Origin: Balaenoptera acutorostrata
Taxonomy: Eukaryota; Chordata; Mammalia; Artiodactyla; Balaenopteridae
NCBI RefSeq assembly: GCF_949987535.1
Contig: NC_080078.1
Coordinates: 55,454,207-55,518,206, forward strand
DNA length: 64,000 nt
Direction: 5' to 3'
Below the pieces are notes generated by a model. It was not told the origin of the DNA, made no database searches, and saw nothing but the letters and a program-made list of their open reading frames with translations. Positions 1 through 11,462 of this stretch are shown piece after piece. Position 1 is the first letter of the stretch. Every line of letters starts with the position of its first letter. The position numbers and the translations under genes are program-made.

Positions 1-558
1 ACATGGTGGTTGTTCAGCTAATGGAGAAAATATGTTAGAAAAGGCAATGTGATAACAGATGTAAGAAGGAATAAGAAAGACATTATCTTCCACCCAAGTT
101 TTTCAGCTCAGATGCCTGTAGCTGCATCAGTTCCAAGTTCCTTCCTTTCTACAAAATCATAGAACATATTTTGGTAACATTGGTCACTGGAAGCTAAAAT
201 GCACATTGCTTGAAATGTTGCAAGCATGTTTTTTTGCATGATTATTCCAATTTTCAAATGTGCGTGCATAGTGTCCCAGAACTAGATCAGAGATTTATAT
301 CTGGGCTGTGAGTTCCCTGTAGGATCTGGAAAAGGAAGACTTAAAGGAGGTGTTTTATGGGTTTTCACCCTATGAATAACACTCATCCCTAAAATCTCAG
401 GCATGTTTCTTGGGATCAGAATCTTCTGTGAAAAGAAAATAGTACCCCTAATGAGATAATTACCTATCAGTTATACATTTTAAAGAACTTAAGCAGGAGA
501 AGGATGAATGAAATCTATTTTAAAATAATAATGCATTATTTATTTTTATCCTGGGGAA

Positions 559-560
<2 letters not shown>
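1..560. other. no recognised feature
   Basis: I recognise no gene, RNA or repeat family in this stretch. Stop codons are frequent in all frames and no poly(A)-tailed insertion is visible. Confidence 0.5.
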
Positions 561-598
<38 letters not shown>

Positions 599-601
599 CA
601 T

Positions 602-634
<33 letters not shown>
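561..634. repeat. (TG)n microsatellite with short (AG)n end
   Basis: An almost pure TG dinucleotide run fills 561-626, interrupted once by a GCGTGCATG-like variant near 594-602, and ends in four AG units. The valine/cysteine-rich open frame running through it is only the translation of the repeat. Long TG runs are length-polymorphic and can adopt Z-DNA. Confidence 0.97.
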
Positions 635-635
<1 letters not shown>

Positions 636-1880
636 TTCAGGTCCAGTTTCCTACACAGCATACATGCCTTGTCTATAGCAGTGCTAAAGAAATTCCCTTC
701 TGTACATCTGTATTTAAATGAGGCACAAGCTAAAATTGGATATCATTATCCTAAGCCTTAGCTCGCACTTAATGAAAGAGCCAGTATGAATTATTTACCA
801 AATGTCATACTTCAGGTTTTAAATTCAATATATGGTGATACATATGCTACATAATTTAAGAGGTGGACAAATTACAGTGTGGCACCTGCCCATGCTTCTC
901 CATTCGGTCATTTCTGCTGCCTGGGTTAAAGTCTCCCACCCATCAATAATTTAGCAGAAACCCTCCAATTCTCTCCTTAAAAATAAGCCAGCATTGAAAA
1001 ACCTACAAGGGGAAGCAATCCATTTAACTTGGGACAAATCTCATATGTTGAATGATTTAACAGTCCAATTCTAAGCTTCAATAAGTCATTGAAATGCTGT
1101 GAGCAGAGGGATCAAATGTGAGAACAGAAAGTTTCCCCAACAAGCTTTACTCTCTCTTTCTTTTTTGCTGTCTTTGGGTCACTGCTCTTTGGTGTGTTAG
1201 ATTTTTTTCGATTGAACTTAACCCCCAGTTTGTTCCTCTCTTGTGGGCCAGAGTCCATTCTGCCTGTCTTTCCTGCTACTTTGTTTTTTCTCTTTCCTCT
1301 GTTTTCTTTCCCATTAGTAATTATTTATTAGTCTCTGAGGTGCAGCCCAGGATTTTTCATGGTATTTCTCCAATTTCCTCCAGCCCATTTGGTCACTGCT
1401 GAATGTTCAGAGGGGAAAGTAGGCTTTGACATGTCTGTTACATGATCTGGAGCAGTACACTGGAAAGCTATACAATTACCGGTTCCCTGGCAAGGTTTCT
1501 TCCCTGCTCTTTGGCCAGGAGGGACTGCCTGGTTAAGGAGGAAGTATGGTTCGATGCTTAGAAGGCAGAGCAGTGGAGGAGTCTGCACCCTGGCCCTGGC
1601 TGCTGGCTCCCCAACCAACTCCAGGTCTGAAAGCAACGTACCCCTTAGGACATGTCTTTTTGTGGTCTTTTCCCTCTCTCTGAAGTCAAGGTAAGAAACC
1701 TATTGGAAACTGACACTCTTTCAATGAGCATAAATAACTGTAAGACAGGGATCAATTCATTGAGCCTACAAGGAATTAAAACTGGTATTCTTATGGTGCT
1801 TTTATATCCTGAGTTCAGAGTATCATTTTATTATTCCTTGGAGAAGTTTAATTTCTTGAGTGCTTCTAGAATTTTAATTG
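635..1880. other. no recognised feature
   Basis: No repeat family or gene is recognised. Two overlapping open frames on opposite strands (1118-1402 plus, 1328-1636 minus) show no domain, and their proteins have the serine/cysteine-rich composition of chance frames. Confidence 0.45.
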
Positions 1881-1881
1881 G

Positions 1882-2025
1882 CACACAAATTACCTGGGGA
1901 TCTTGTTAATATACTGATTTTGATTCAGGAGTTTGGGGCTCGGGCCTGAGATCTTGCATTGCTAACAAGTTCCCAGGTGATGCTGTTGCTGCTGGTCTTA
2001 AGATCACACTTAGAGTAGCCTGGTT
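1882..2025. mobile_element. MER5A-type hAT-Charlie relic
   Basis: The text resembles the body of MER5A, a short non-autonomous hAT element of early eutherians. It has an 'AATTACCTGGGGATCTTGTTAA' -like left part, a central GGGGCTCGGGCCTGAGA block, and a right part with CTAACAAGTTCCCAGGTGATG followed by repeated GCTG. Both terminal inverted repeats are decayed and no TSD is visible. Confidence 0.7.
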
Positions 2026-3285
2026 CCAGAACTCTCCAGCCCACCCCCCCCCCCCAGCTGTTTCCTTCCCCACTACATCCAGACTGTCTTCTCTGGCCAG
2101 GGCTCCTCTTCTCTCCACTCTCCATCAGAACTTAACAATCCTATGTCCCGTTGGCTCAGATCCCCTGTTCTACATCATTGTGATGGGTAGCCTTTTCATG
2201 GCTCCAAAACTTCTTTTTCACCCTTGCTCATCCCTCTTTGAAGTTCAAGCCACATGACTGTATCACCACCTCCTTGCCCTTGTCATTGTCATTTGCAATC
2301 TGATACATCCCATCATTTGGTGAAGGTTGGCAGTTGAAACATAATCATGATTTCCCATCTGCCTCTTGTGATCAGTCTACAATGTCCATATAGCTAGTCC
2401 ATCCAGTACCTGCCCTCTCAGTTCCTTACTTATTTTTTAAAAATGTAAACGAATTTTACTTCTACTCCATTGCAGCTACCCATTCCAAGAGCGATGCCCT
2501 AGACTTAGCTGCTACCCAGAATGGTGTATCAGAGAACTTAAACCCTGATATCCTACTCTCGGACCTCCTGTTCTTCCAAGTCCCTCTGCTCTCCCAACAT
2601 TGATCCTTGATCTTTCAATGACTCCATCCTTGATGTCTCCACTGTCTCCTGACCTCTTGTCCTTGTGTACATAGCCTGGGTCTTCTATATGATCGTCCCA
2701 ACTCTTCTCTCACAAGCTCTCAAATTCCTTGTGTTCCCATTTTTTTTCATGCTGCATCTGGAGCAATACCGTCATTTGCCCTTATTTTTCCTAAACTTGG
2801 GAAACTGAACATGGCTAGAGAAAATTACCCAACTGTGCCAACTGGTGCCACCACAACCAGGATCTTGCACAACTCGACAGTTCATTCATTCATACTTGCT
2901 CAGTTCCTTGAGCCACTCTTCCGGACTTTCACCTCCTCCTCAAATCTCCAATTCAGTTCATGCCCACACTCCTAATCGCAATGAATAGGCTTCTTTCTCT
3001 TACTTTAAAATTAGAGAGGCTCTCCTAGGTGAACTCCTTCTACCTTCCACCATCTATAAGCTTATCTTTACCCACACCCATCTTTACTTCCTTCTTCCTC
3101 TGCATTCTCAGATGATGAGGTGTCTCTCCTTCTGCTAAGGCCAGACCGAACCACCTCAGCACTGATCACTTCTGTCTCATCCCATTTCTTCCAGGCTCAC
3201 ATCAGTGACCCCACCAGCTTCTTCATCTCCAGACTCTGCCTCCCTCCTAACCCCTTTCCCCATACCTGCAACTCATTATATGTAA
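2026..3285. other. pyrimidine-rich stretch, no recognised feature
   Basis: A run of 12 C residues lies at 2044-2055. The remainder is unusually rich in C and T on the plus strand, as in the L2 end that follows, so this may be further decayed repeat that I cannot assign. No supported gene is present. Confidence 0.4.
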
Positions 3286-3289
3286 TTAT

Positions 3290-3755
3290 CTTATGTAATT
3301 GTCTAGCCTCATCTCCCACAATTCCCTGTGTGGATGGAATTCTGGTGATTTCCACTCTTCTCACACACGGTGTTGTTTCATGGCTTAGTAATTTTGCTGA
3401 AGCTGTCCCTTTAACTGGAATATTCTTCCTCTGTTTTGTAGTATGGAGAACTTCTACTCATCTTACAAGACTGAAACTGGGTGCTGCCTCCAAGCAGGCT
3501 TTCATGACTCCCACAATCCGAGTTAGTGGCCTTGCCTCCAGGTTGCCGTCCACACTTTAAGGTTGCTATAGCAACCTTATTTTACTTCCCATATTTTATC
3601 ATAATTACTTATGTGCTATCTCCCTTGTAGGTTAGATGCTCTTTGAGGGCAAGTACTCTTGCTTTATTCATTTTTGTATTCCGAGTGACTAGAACAGTTC
3701 CTGGAGTAATGCGGTTGAGAAATAAATACTAGTTAAACAAATGAACTAATGAATA
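3290..3755 (+). mobile_element. L2 LINE 3' end
   Basis: The last ~130 bases carry the L2 3' signature: a GATGCTCTTTGAGGGCAAG-like block, then CTAGAACAGTTCCTGGAGTA, then AATAAATACT with a short AATGAA-type tail. The 146-residue open frame over 3120-3560 overlaps this relic and is not treated as a gene. L2 was active before the eutherian radiation, so heavy decay is expected. Confidence 0.7.
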
Positions 3756-3904
3756 GGAATTCTTCATAAAGTGAACACTTTGCATACATGTCACCTTGGT
3801 TACAACTGGCTTCATTTCACAGAATTTTGGGGGTATATATGTATTTTACCACAGGACTAGCTTTTAAAGCTCACTTTAATAATAATAATTTTGACATTAC
3901 ACCA

Positions 3905-4085
3905 ACAGTTTATTGAGTTTGTTTTAGGCACTTTGTTAAATGATTCACATACATTATAAAATTATGTCTTTATGACCACACTTTGAAGGCAATAACATTA
4001 TAACTTTAGAGACTATGAGGTGAGAATCAGAGAGGTTAAGTAACATACCCAATGTCACACAGCCAGGAGGTTGCAGAGCTACTTT
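3905..4085 (-). mobile_element. MIR SINE
   Basis: Reverse-orientation MIR. TTTATTGAG...AGGCACT is followed after about 110 bases by the core GAGAGGTTAAGTAAC, the TGTCACACAGCCAG block and GCAGAGCT. MIRs are ancient tRNA-derived SINEs mobilised by L2. Confidence 0.85.
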
Positions 4086-5598
4086 AGGAAACTTAGCCAG
4101 GCTGGCTGAGAGATTCATGCCCTGAGGAACACACATTTCTTCCTTTCTAACCCCTGGCTGCTCTTTCCAGTCCCTGATCTCTCTCCCTCCTTTGTCACAT
4201 GCATTACTTCTCCTGGGCCTGACTTGCCCTTGCCTCCATCCATCTCAGAACACTGTGAAGACGGTGACCTTCTGTTTTATAGCTGTCTAATCAACGAGGC
4301 GTAATGATTGTTTCAAAGAAGCCCTAGGGTTGAGAAAATTCATTTCTTAATAATCATTAAGTAATGAAGTGCTATTTAGCACTATATGCCTTAGATAATT
4401 AGGACGCTACAGAAGTGAGGCATTATGTGGGTTGTTTTCACTATAATGCAGTTTGGGATAGTTAGGAATATTGAAATTTAATCTGCCATATCTCTTCTTC
4501 CTTTGTCACTAGCAACACCCTAGTATAGAATAAATTCTGCATATTCACTTTTAACAGGGAGTGAATGAAAACCCAGGGCCAAGGCTGATTAGAAAGCCAA
4601 GGGGATTAGATACCCTGCTTGTGTAAGCCTGTTGGAAAGTCCTTTGTGCATGTCTAAGTAAATGGGAATGAAAGTCTCCTTTACCTGGTGACAGGTGGAT
4701 GGCTTACTTTATCCATATATCTTCAGGGGCTGCCTTATTTATAGATGGCTTCAAGACTCTGGAACTAAGAGGAAATTGGGCTTAAAAGACTTAAGTGAGT
4801 ACACAATGATTCTCATTTTTCTCATTGTCAGTAAACGAATAATATTTGCACTAAGCACAGAATTACAATCTAATTCTTACTGAAGTCCACATGACTTGGT
4901 GCTAAAGATTTATCATGTCCTCTTTTAGGGCCACTCCTATTTCCAAACTTTATTGAGCTTTCCCTGGTCTTCAATGTTATGGCATTTTTTTGTGCCTGTT
5001 GTAAATGTTAATAACATAATGCTTTAAGTGATAGTACTTAAATCTGAATTTTATTTCCCACTGATCCAACATGTGAAGCCTGCATTCATTTGTCACAAGT
5101 ATCTCACCCATTTAAATTGAAAAAAAAATCTATAAATAACATGCTTGTGCATGCGCATACATATGTGTATTAATAGTAATAAAACCTTAGCAGAGAAGAT
5201 GAAGAGTTGATGATTTTGAATTGCCTCAACATTTATTGGTGGTCTAAGTTAAATTACTCTTGAATGTATATCTTCTGTATATACTAGTATAAACGATATA
5301 TTTATATCTTCTTATTGGTAGAGTTTTTTAATCTCTAATATGAGATTGAATCATATTGTGGAATTTTATATGCCCTCACAAAGGGCTATTTTATCATTTA
5401 GAAACATCCTTTGGCAAAATGCCAACTGCTTCTAGGGTGCAATTGAGACCATCACAATTTAGGATTCACGTTTAAAGCTTTTGACTTTAACCTTTAACCT
5501 TCTCATTTCCTGAAAAGAAATAAAAGTGTATAAAGCAAAAACTTTTTTATTTGCTCATTTCAGAGAGATATCGCCTTCTCATGAACACATATAAACAG
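4086..5598. other. no recognised feature
   Basis: AT-rich unique-looking sequence, most marked at 5100-5400. No coding frame above 62 codons and no recognisable repeat. Confidence 0.45.
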
Positions 5599-5599
5599 T

Positions 5600-5685
5600 C
5601 CATATGATCCAGCAAATCCACTCCTGCACTTATATCTGAAGAAAATGAAAACACTAGTTTGAAAAGATACATACATGCTAATGTT
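5600..5685 (+). mobile_element. older L1 3' region, left half of a split copy
   Basis: Plus-strand L1 ORF2 end: CATATGATCCAGCAAATCC, then CACTCCTGCACTTATAT, GAAAAGATACATACATGC and ATGTTCATAGCAG. It stops where a minus-strand L1 begins and resumes without loss at 8248. The two halves read as one uninterrupted L1 once the inserted element and one TSD copy are ignored. Confidence 0.88.
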
Positions 5686-5698
5686 CATAGCAGCATTA
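5686..5698. repeat. TSD, left copy (CATAGCAGCATTA)
   Basis: These 13 bases are repeated exactly at 8235-8247, directly on the other side of the minus-strand L1. Identical copies flanking a poly(A)-ended L1 are the hallmark of target-primed reverse transcription. Confidence 0.93.
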
Positions 5699-8234
5699 TT
5701 ATTATTTTTAACATCTTTATTAGAGTATAATTGCTTTACAATGGTGTGTTAGTTTCTGCTTTATAACAAAGTGAATCAGCTATACATATACATATATCCC
5801 CATATCTCATCCCTCTTGCATCTCCCTCCCACCCTCCCTATCCCACCCCTCTAGGTGATCACAAAGCACCTAGCTGATCTCCCTTTGTTATGTGGCTGCT
5901 TCCCACTAGCTATCTATTTTACATTTAGTAGTGTATATATGTCCATACCACTCCCTGACTTCGTCCTAGCTTACATTTCCCCTTCCTCGTGTCCTCAAGT
6001 CCACTCTCTATGTCTGCATCTTTATTCCTGTCTTGCCCCTAGGTTCTTTAGAACCATTTTCATTTTTTTTTTAGATTCCATATATATGTTTTAGCATACG
6101 GTATTTGTTTTTCTCTTTCTGACTTACTTCACTCTGTATGGCAGACTCTAGGTCCATCCACCTCACTACAAATAACTCAATTTTGTTTCTTTTATGGCTG
6201 AGTAATATTCCATTGTATATATGTGCCACATCTTCTTCATCCATTCACCTGTCGATGGACATTTAAGTTGCTTCCATGTCCTGGCTATTGTAAATAGTGC
6301 TGCAATGAACATTGTGGTACATGACTCGTTTATGAATTATGGTTTTCACAGGGTGTATGCCCAGTAGTGTCATTCCTGGGTTGTATGGTAGTTCTATTTT
6401 TAGTTTTTTGAGGAACCTCCATACTGTTCTCCATAGTGGCTGTATCAATTTACATTCCCACCAACAGTGCAAAAGTGTTCCCTTTTCTCCACACCCTCTC
6501 CAGCATTTATTGTTTGTAGATTTTTTGGTGATGGCCATTCAGACTGGTGTGAGGTGATACCTCATTGTAGTTTTGATTTACATTTCTCTAATGATTAGTG
6601 ATGTTGAACATCCTTTTATGTGTTTGTTGGCAATCTGTATATCTTCTTTGGAGAAATGTCTATTTAGGTCTTCTGCCCATTTTTGGACTGGGTTGTTTGT
6701 TTTTTTCATATTGAGCTGCATGTGCTGCTTGTAAATTTTGGAGATTAATCCTTTGTCAGTTGCTTCATTTGCAAATATTTTCTCCCATTCTGAGGGTTGT
6801 CTTTTGGTCTTATTTATAGTTTCCTTTGCTGTGCAAAAGCTTTTAAGTTTCATTAGGTCCCATTTGTTTATTTTTGTTTTTATTTCCATTTCTCTAGGAG
6901 GTGGGTCAAAAAGGATCTTGCTGTGATTTATGTCATGGAGTGTTCTGCCTATGTTTTCCTCTAAGAGTTTATAGTGTTTGGCCTTACATTTAGGTCTTTA
7001 ATCCATTTTGAGTTTATTTTTGTGTGTGGTGTTTGTTAGGGAGTGTTCTAACTTCATTCTTTTACATGTAACTGTCCAGTTTTCCCAGCACCACTTATTG
7101 AAGAGGCTGTCTTTTCTCCATTGTATATTCTTGCCTCCTTTATCAAAAATAAGGTGACCATATGTGCGTGGGTTTATCTCTGGGCTTTCTATCCTGTTCC
7201 ATTGATCTATATTTCTGTTTTTGTGCCAGTACCATACTCTCTAGATTACTGTAGCTTTGTAGTATACTCTGAAGTCAGGGAGCCTGACTCCTTCAGCTCC
7301 GTTTTTCTTTCTCAAGATTGCTTTGGCTATTCGGAGTCTTTTGTGTTTCCATACAAATTGTGAAATATTTTCTTCTAGTTCTGTGAAAAATATCACTGGT
7401 AGTTTAATAGGGATTGCATTGACTCTGTAGATTGCTTTGGGTAGTATAGTCATTTTCACAATGTTGATTCTTCCAATCCAAGAACATGGTATATCTCTCC
7501 ATCTGTTTGTATCATCTTTAATTTCTTTCATCAGTGTCTTATAGTTTTCTGCATACAGGTCTTTTGTCTCCTTAGGTAGGTTTATTGCTAGGTATTTTAT
7601 TCTTTTTGTTGCAGTGGTAAATGGGAATGTTTCCTTAATTTCTCTTTCAGATTGTTCATCATTAGTGTATAGGAATGCAAGAGATTTCTGTGCATTAATT
7701 TTGTATCCTGCTACTTTACCAAATTCACTGATTAGTTCTAGTAGTTTTCTGGTAGCATCTTTAGGATTCTCTATGTATAGTATCATGTCATCTGCAAACA
7801 GTGACAGCTTTACTTCTTCTTTTCTGATTTGGATTCCTTTTAATTCTTTTTCTTCTCTGCTTGCTGTGGCTAAAACTTCCAAAGCTATGTTGAATAACAG
7901 TCGTGAGAGTGGACAATCTTGTCTTCTTCCTGATATTAAAGGAAACGGTTTCAGTTTTTCAACATTGAGAATGAAGTTGGCTGTGGGTTTGCCATATATG
8001 GCCTTTATTATGTTGAGGTAAGTTTCCTCTATGCCTACTTTCTGGAGGGTTTTTATCATAAATTGGTGTTGAATTTTGTCAAAATCTTTTTCTGCATCTC
8101 TTGAGATGATCATATGATTTTTCTCCTTCAGTTTGTTAATAGGGTTTATCACATTGATTGATTTGCGTATATTGAAGAATCCTTGCATTCCTGGGATAAA
8201 CCCCACTTGATCGTGGTGTATGATCCTTTTAATG
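5699..8234 (-). mobile_element. 5'-truncated young L1, inserted into an older L1
   Basis: About 2.54 kb of L1 in minus orientation. Its 3' tail is the decayed A/T tract at 5699-5710. The 3' UTR occupies roughly 5711-6070 and includes the CCCTCCCACCCTCCCTATCC block shared with the copies at 38.4 and 52.5 kb. ORF2 remnants run from 6071 to 8234, and the copy is cut off at its 5' end just upstream of the HHDQVGF part of the reverse transcriptase. ORF1, the endonuclease and the 5' UTR are absent, the usual result of incomplete reverse transcription. By eye about 4 in 100 bases differ from the 52.5-kb L1 over the stretch near 7380-7479, so both belong to closely related subfamilies. Confidence 0.97.
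6071..8234 (-). pseudogene. L1 ORF2 fragment: reverse transcriptase and C-terminus, broken
   Basis: ORF2p supplies endonuclease and reverse transcriptase for L1 retrotransposition. Here only the RT and C-terminal parts survive. An uninterrupted frame from 8234 down to 7241 holds [13 protein letters not shown], the DAEKDFD region (motif A aspartate kept), a LLFN block and the catalytic FADD with the following GYKI and AFLYTN blocks. The usual RQGCPLSP motif reads RQDCPLSR, so a conserved glycine and proline are changed. Later pieces lie in other frames: 6578-6889 ([26 protein letters not shown]) and 6263-6538 with the Cys/His knuckle [18 protein letters not shown]. Shifts of frame and truncation make it inactive. 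Confidence 0.95.
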
Positions 8235-8247
8235 CATAGCAGCATTA
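8235..8247. repeat. TSD, right copy (CATAGCAGCATTA)
   Basis: Exact match to 5686-5698. It marks the 5' end of the truncated minus-strand L1 and the return to the interrupted plus-strand L1. Confidence 0.93.
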
Positions 8248-8758
8248 CTGACAACAGCCAAGACATGGAAACAACCCAAGTGCCCATCAATAGATGAATG
8301 GATAAAGAAGATGTGGTGTATATATACAAGGGAGTATTACTCAGCCATAGAAAAAAAATGAAATTCTGCCATTTGCAACAACATGGATGGATTTAGAGGG
8401 TATTATACTGAGTGAAATAAGTCAGACAGAGAATGACAGGTACTATATGTTATCATATATATGTGGAATCTAAAAAATAAAACAAATGAATGCATATAAA
8501 AAAATAGAAACAGACTCACAGATATAGAAAACAAACTAGTGGAAGGAGGAGGGGCAAAATAGGGGTACGGGGTTAAGAGATACAAACTACTGTGTATAAA
8601 ATAGAAATCAACAAGGATATATTGTATAACATGGGGAATTATAGCCATTGTCTTGTATTAACTTTAAAGGGAGTATAATCTATAAAAATATTGAATCACT
8701 ATGTTGTACTCCTGAACTAATATAATATTGTAGAATAATAAAAAAGTTAAAAAATTAA
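8248..8758 (+). mobile_element. older L1 3' region, right half of the split copy
   Basis: Continues the plus-strand L1 from 5685: ACAGCCAAGACATGGAAAC, CCATCAATAGATGAATGG, TTACTCAGCCATAG, GTGAAATAAGTCAGACAGAG, then a 3' UTR ending in an A-rich tail near 8735-8758. A possible 7-bp duplication TAAACAG lies at 5592-5598 and 8756-8762, too short to be firm. The copy retains only the last ~600 bases of L1. Confidence 0.9.
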
Positions 8759-8762
8759 ACAG

Positions 8763-10885
8763 GTTTCACAGACCATGCTAAGCAGAGCATTCCTAAACCT
8801 CTGCAGCTGCTCTTTTGAGGTTATTCTAGATCTGGGGTTCTAGAATTCCATGGAGGAGATGGCTAGGAGAAATGAGGACAGAGGAAAAAGCAACTCTGTA
8901 GATCACAGGATCCCTGGATGTGTGTCTCTCTGATAACACTTTGATAACAATTGGTGTCTGAGTTCAATCTAGAATGCCTTACTCTTTACCCTTATTGCTA
9001 AACCTTCTTTCTCAGTGTAAACAGGACCTATCTGCCAGTGTTCTTTTTCCATCTGAGGTAAAAATATTCCAATTGTGACATCACCGTTAGTTGCTGAGGG
9101 AAGGATTAGTTATCACAAATAAAGGCTTATCACTCTTGGAATGAAATGATAGAGCAAATGAAAGCACAAGGAACAAAATGCTCGTTTCTTTCATAAATTC
9201 TTAGCCTTCCGTGTGGAGTGCAATAAAGATGACCTACGGAGAAGGAGGCTTCAGTTCAAGTTCTCTGGGAGAGGTTAGAAAAGTAGCAGATTAACCTGCC
9301 TGATACCTTATCAGTCAGTTTTGAGTAATCAACTAAGTTAACATTCTTGCCTTCCACGAATCATTAAATCATACACCATGGACCCAGAAATCTCCTACTT
9401 CCTCCAGCAAAGGTACGGCTGGAATGTGAGGAAATGTCAGATTAGGAGGACTTTTCCCAACAAAAGAGAGTTAGTGATTCCCTTGGAACTTTAACCCTTT
9501 TTAATCTGAGTAAAGGCCATCCCAGTTAAACCAGGAAGGTGAATTGTTCCCAATCTATGACACTGTTTGGTGGGTTAAATTGAGACCTAATGGAATTGCA
9601 CTGAGTTCTAAAAGGAACAATGGTGCACACAATGCCAACACCTTTATGACCCCAGAATGTCACGCACACAAACACATGATACAGGATATGAAAGTGTGTT
9701 AAGCTTGGGTCCATTCTTCATGGTTTCAATTAAGAATAGCAGGAGGGATTGGCTTGTAAATAATCTATTTCCCCCCTTTCCTCTCCTCTCTTACCAAGAT
9801 CCTGCTTTTTAGGGACTGCACTGATGATATAAACTTTAACTCTTGCCTCAACTTCTCCACACTTCTGAGAAATTCAACACAAAGAATGGAGATACCAAAA
9901 CCTATTAGAAATAGCACAAACAGCAGCAACAGCAAATGAAAAATTATCATACTGTGCCCAGGCAAACTAGTCAAAATGACTCCATTCTCTATTCTTCCAC
10001 AATCAGCTCAGCTTGGGATACATAAAATAGACTCATAAGTTCTGGCTGAATATTTAAATATTTCCCTGTTCACTGAGTCATTCGGTATAAATCTTCTGCT
10101 TGTAAAAAAAAAAAAATGTATGGGTATCAGAATTATCTACAAAACCATGCAGCTTTGTGCTCTTTTATGCTAGGGAACAGAGCTATAGAGTCTACACTCA
10201 GGCTTGAGTTCTTGTTCCACACATCAGCAGAGTTTGGAATGGCTCTCCCAGGAGATTTCCATCTCTCTGGCATGCTGTGGTTAGGAGAGATTTGATTAAA
10301 ATTAATACCAAGGGCAGCTTTGAAAGGAAGACAAATAATTAAGTACAATCCAAGATGGTGGACTTTTTGCAAATAGGAACTATCTCTTATTTATCTTTTC
10401 CTCTCTTTTAAGATGATAGCCAAACGTCTGGTATAAAACCGCCTTTAGGGTCTTATTGACAGGGATGGGCTCTTCTTATACTTTCACTGGGCAGTGGGTG
10501 CATGAGCTGGTGGCATGAGCAGCAGCAGCTGGTTGAGATGTGACGCCACCAGCCACTCCAGCATCCAGCCCACAGAGCCACCCACACCAGTTCCGACCAA
10601 GACGGATGGCCTATTTAGAAGCCTCAACAGCAGCAGACAGGGAGATGAATAGATTGGCCTCCTTAAGCACAAGGCAGTCTGTACTGAGGGCTTCTGCTTT
10701 CATACTCTTCATTTTGCCAGTCTTCTCCTCAAAGAGATGTGCTTTGGGAACTCTGGTGTTTCATTCTAACCCACAGAGACTACAATGCTGATACTTTCTG
10801 CCTAAACCTCCCACTTCCAAACCTCATTTAGTACATTTGAGAGGTTACAATCTTGAACCCTGCCTGAGTGTCCTAGGGCCATTCA
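8763..10885. other. no recognised feature
   Basis: No gene or repeat family recognised. A run of 13 A residues at 10104-10116 could be a remnant retroposon tail, but I see no matching body upstream. Confidence 0.45.
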
Positions 10886-10887
10886 GA

Positions 10888-11462
10888 TACTGTGCAGTTA
10901 TCTATAGCTGTGGGTCACGTATCACCTCAGTGCACAGTGGCTTCAAACAGCCATCATTTTATTGCCCATGATTCTGTGTGTCAGGAATTCAGGCAGGACT
11001 GAATGGTACAGCGTGTCTCTGCTTCTTGTGGGGTTGGCCAGACTCCTTCATGCAGCTATACTCATCTGTCAGCTGGGCTGGGCTGGGCTGGAGGATCCAA
11101 AATGGCCCCAGTGCTGGCTGTTTGCTAGAACACATTGGTTCTCCTACTTGTGGCCTCTCCTCAAGAGACCTCCATATGGTCTCTCATCCTCCAGGGCCTC
11201 TCTCTCCAGCAGGACAGCCTGGGCTTTTCAAGGTGGTGTTGCAGAATTCTGAAAGTTAAAGCAAAAGTTATAAGGTTTCTTAAGGCCTGAGTCTGGAAGT
11301 CCCAGAATGTTCCCTTCTATGGCATTCAAGTGGTCAGAGCAAATCTCTAGGTCGGCCCATATTCAAAGGGTGAGGAAGTTGGCTCCCCCTCTTAATGGGA
11401 GGGGCAGCATGAATGTGCAGACTTGGGGGAAGCCGTGGAATGTCACCTCTGTAGACAGTCTA
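10888..11462 (-). mobile_element. MLT1-type MaLR LTR
   Basis: Reverse-orientation MaLR solo LTR. Its 3' end lies at the low-coordinate side (GTTATCTATAGCTGTGGGTC, then CAGTGGCTTCAAACAGCC and TCTGTGTGTCAGGAATTCAG). The middle has CTGGGCTGGGCTGGGCTGG and ATCCAAAATGGC, and the 5' part has TTAAGGCCTGAGTCTGGAA and TGGGAGGGGCAGC. No internal retroviral sequence adjoins it. The overlapping open frames at 10962-11252 and 10978-11259 are shadows of the LTR. Confidence 0.8.

Noticed and set aside
504..761. 85-codon frame
   Set aside because: Its centre is the translated (TG)n microsatellite (alternating Cys/Val). No gene.
3120..3560. 146-codon plus-strand frame
   Set aside because: Overlaps the L2 relic and a pyrimidine-rich stretch. 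Serine/threonine/proline composition and no domain.
10104..10116. A13 run as the tail of a processed pseudogene
   Set aside because: No coding similarity upstream and no flanking duplication.
11040..11100. GCTGGGCTGGGCTGG repeat as a short minisatellite or regulatory array
   Set aside because: It is a three-unit expansion within the MLT1 LTR.
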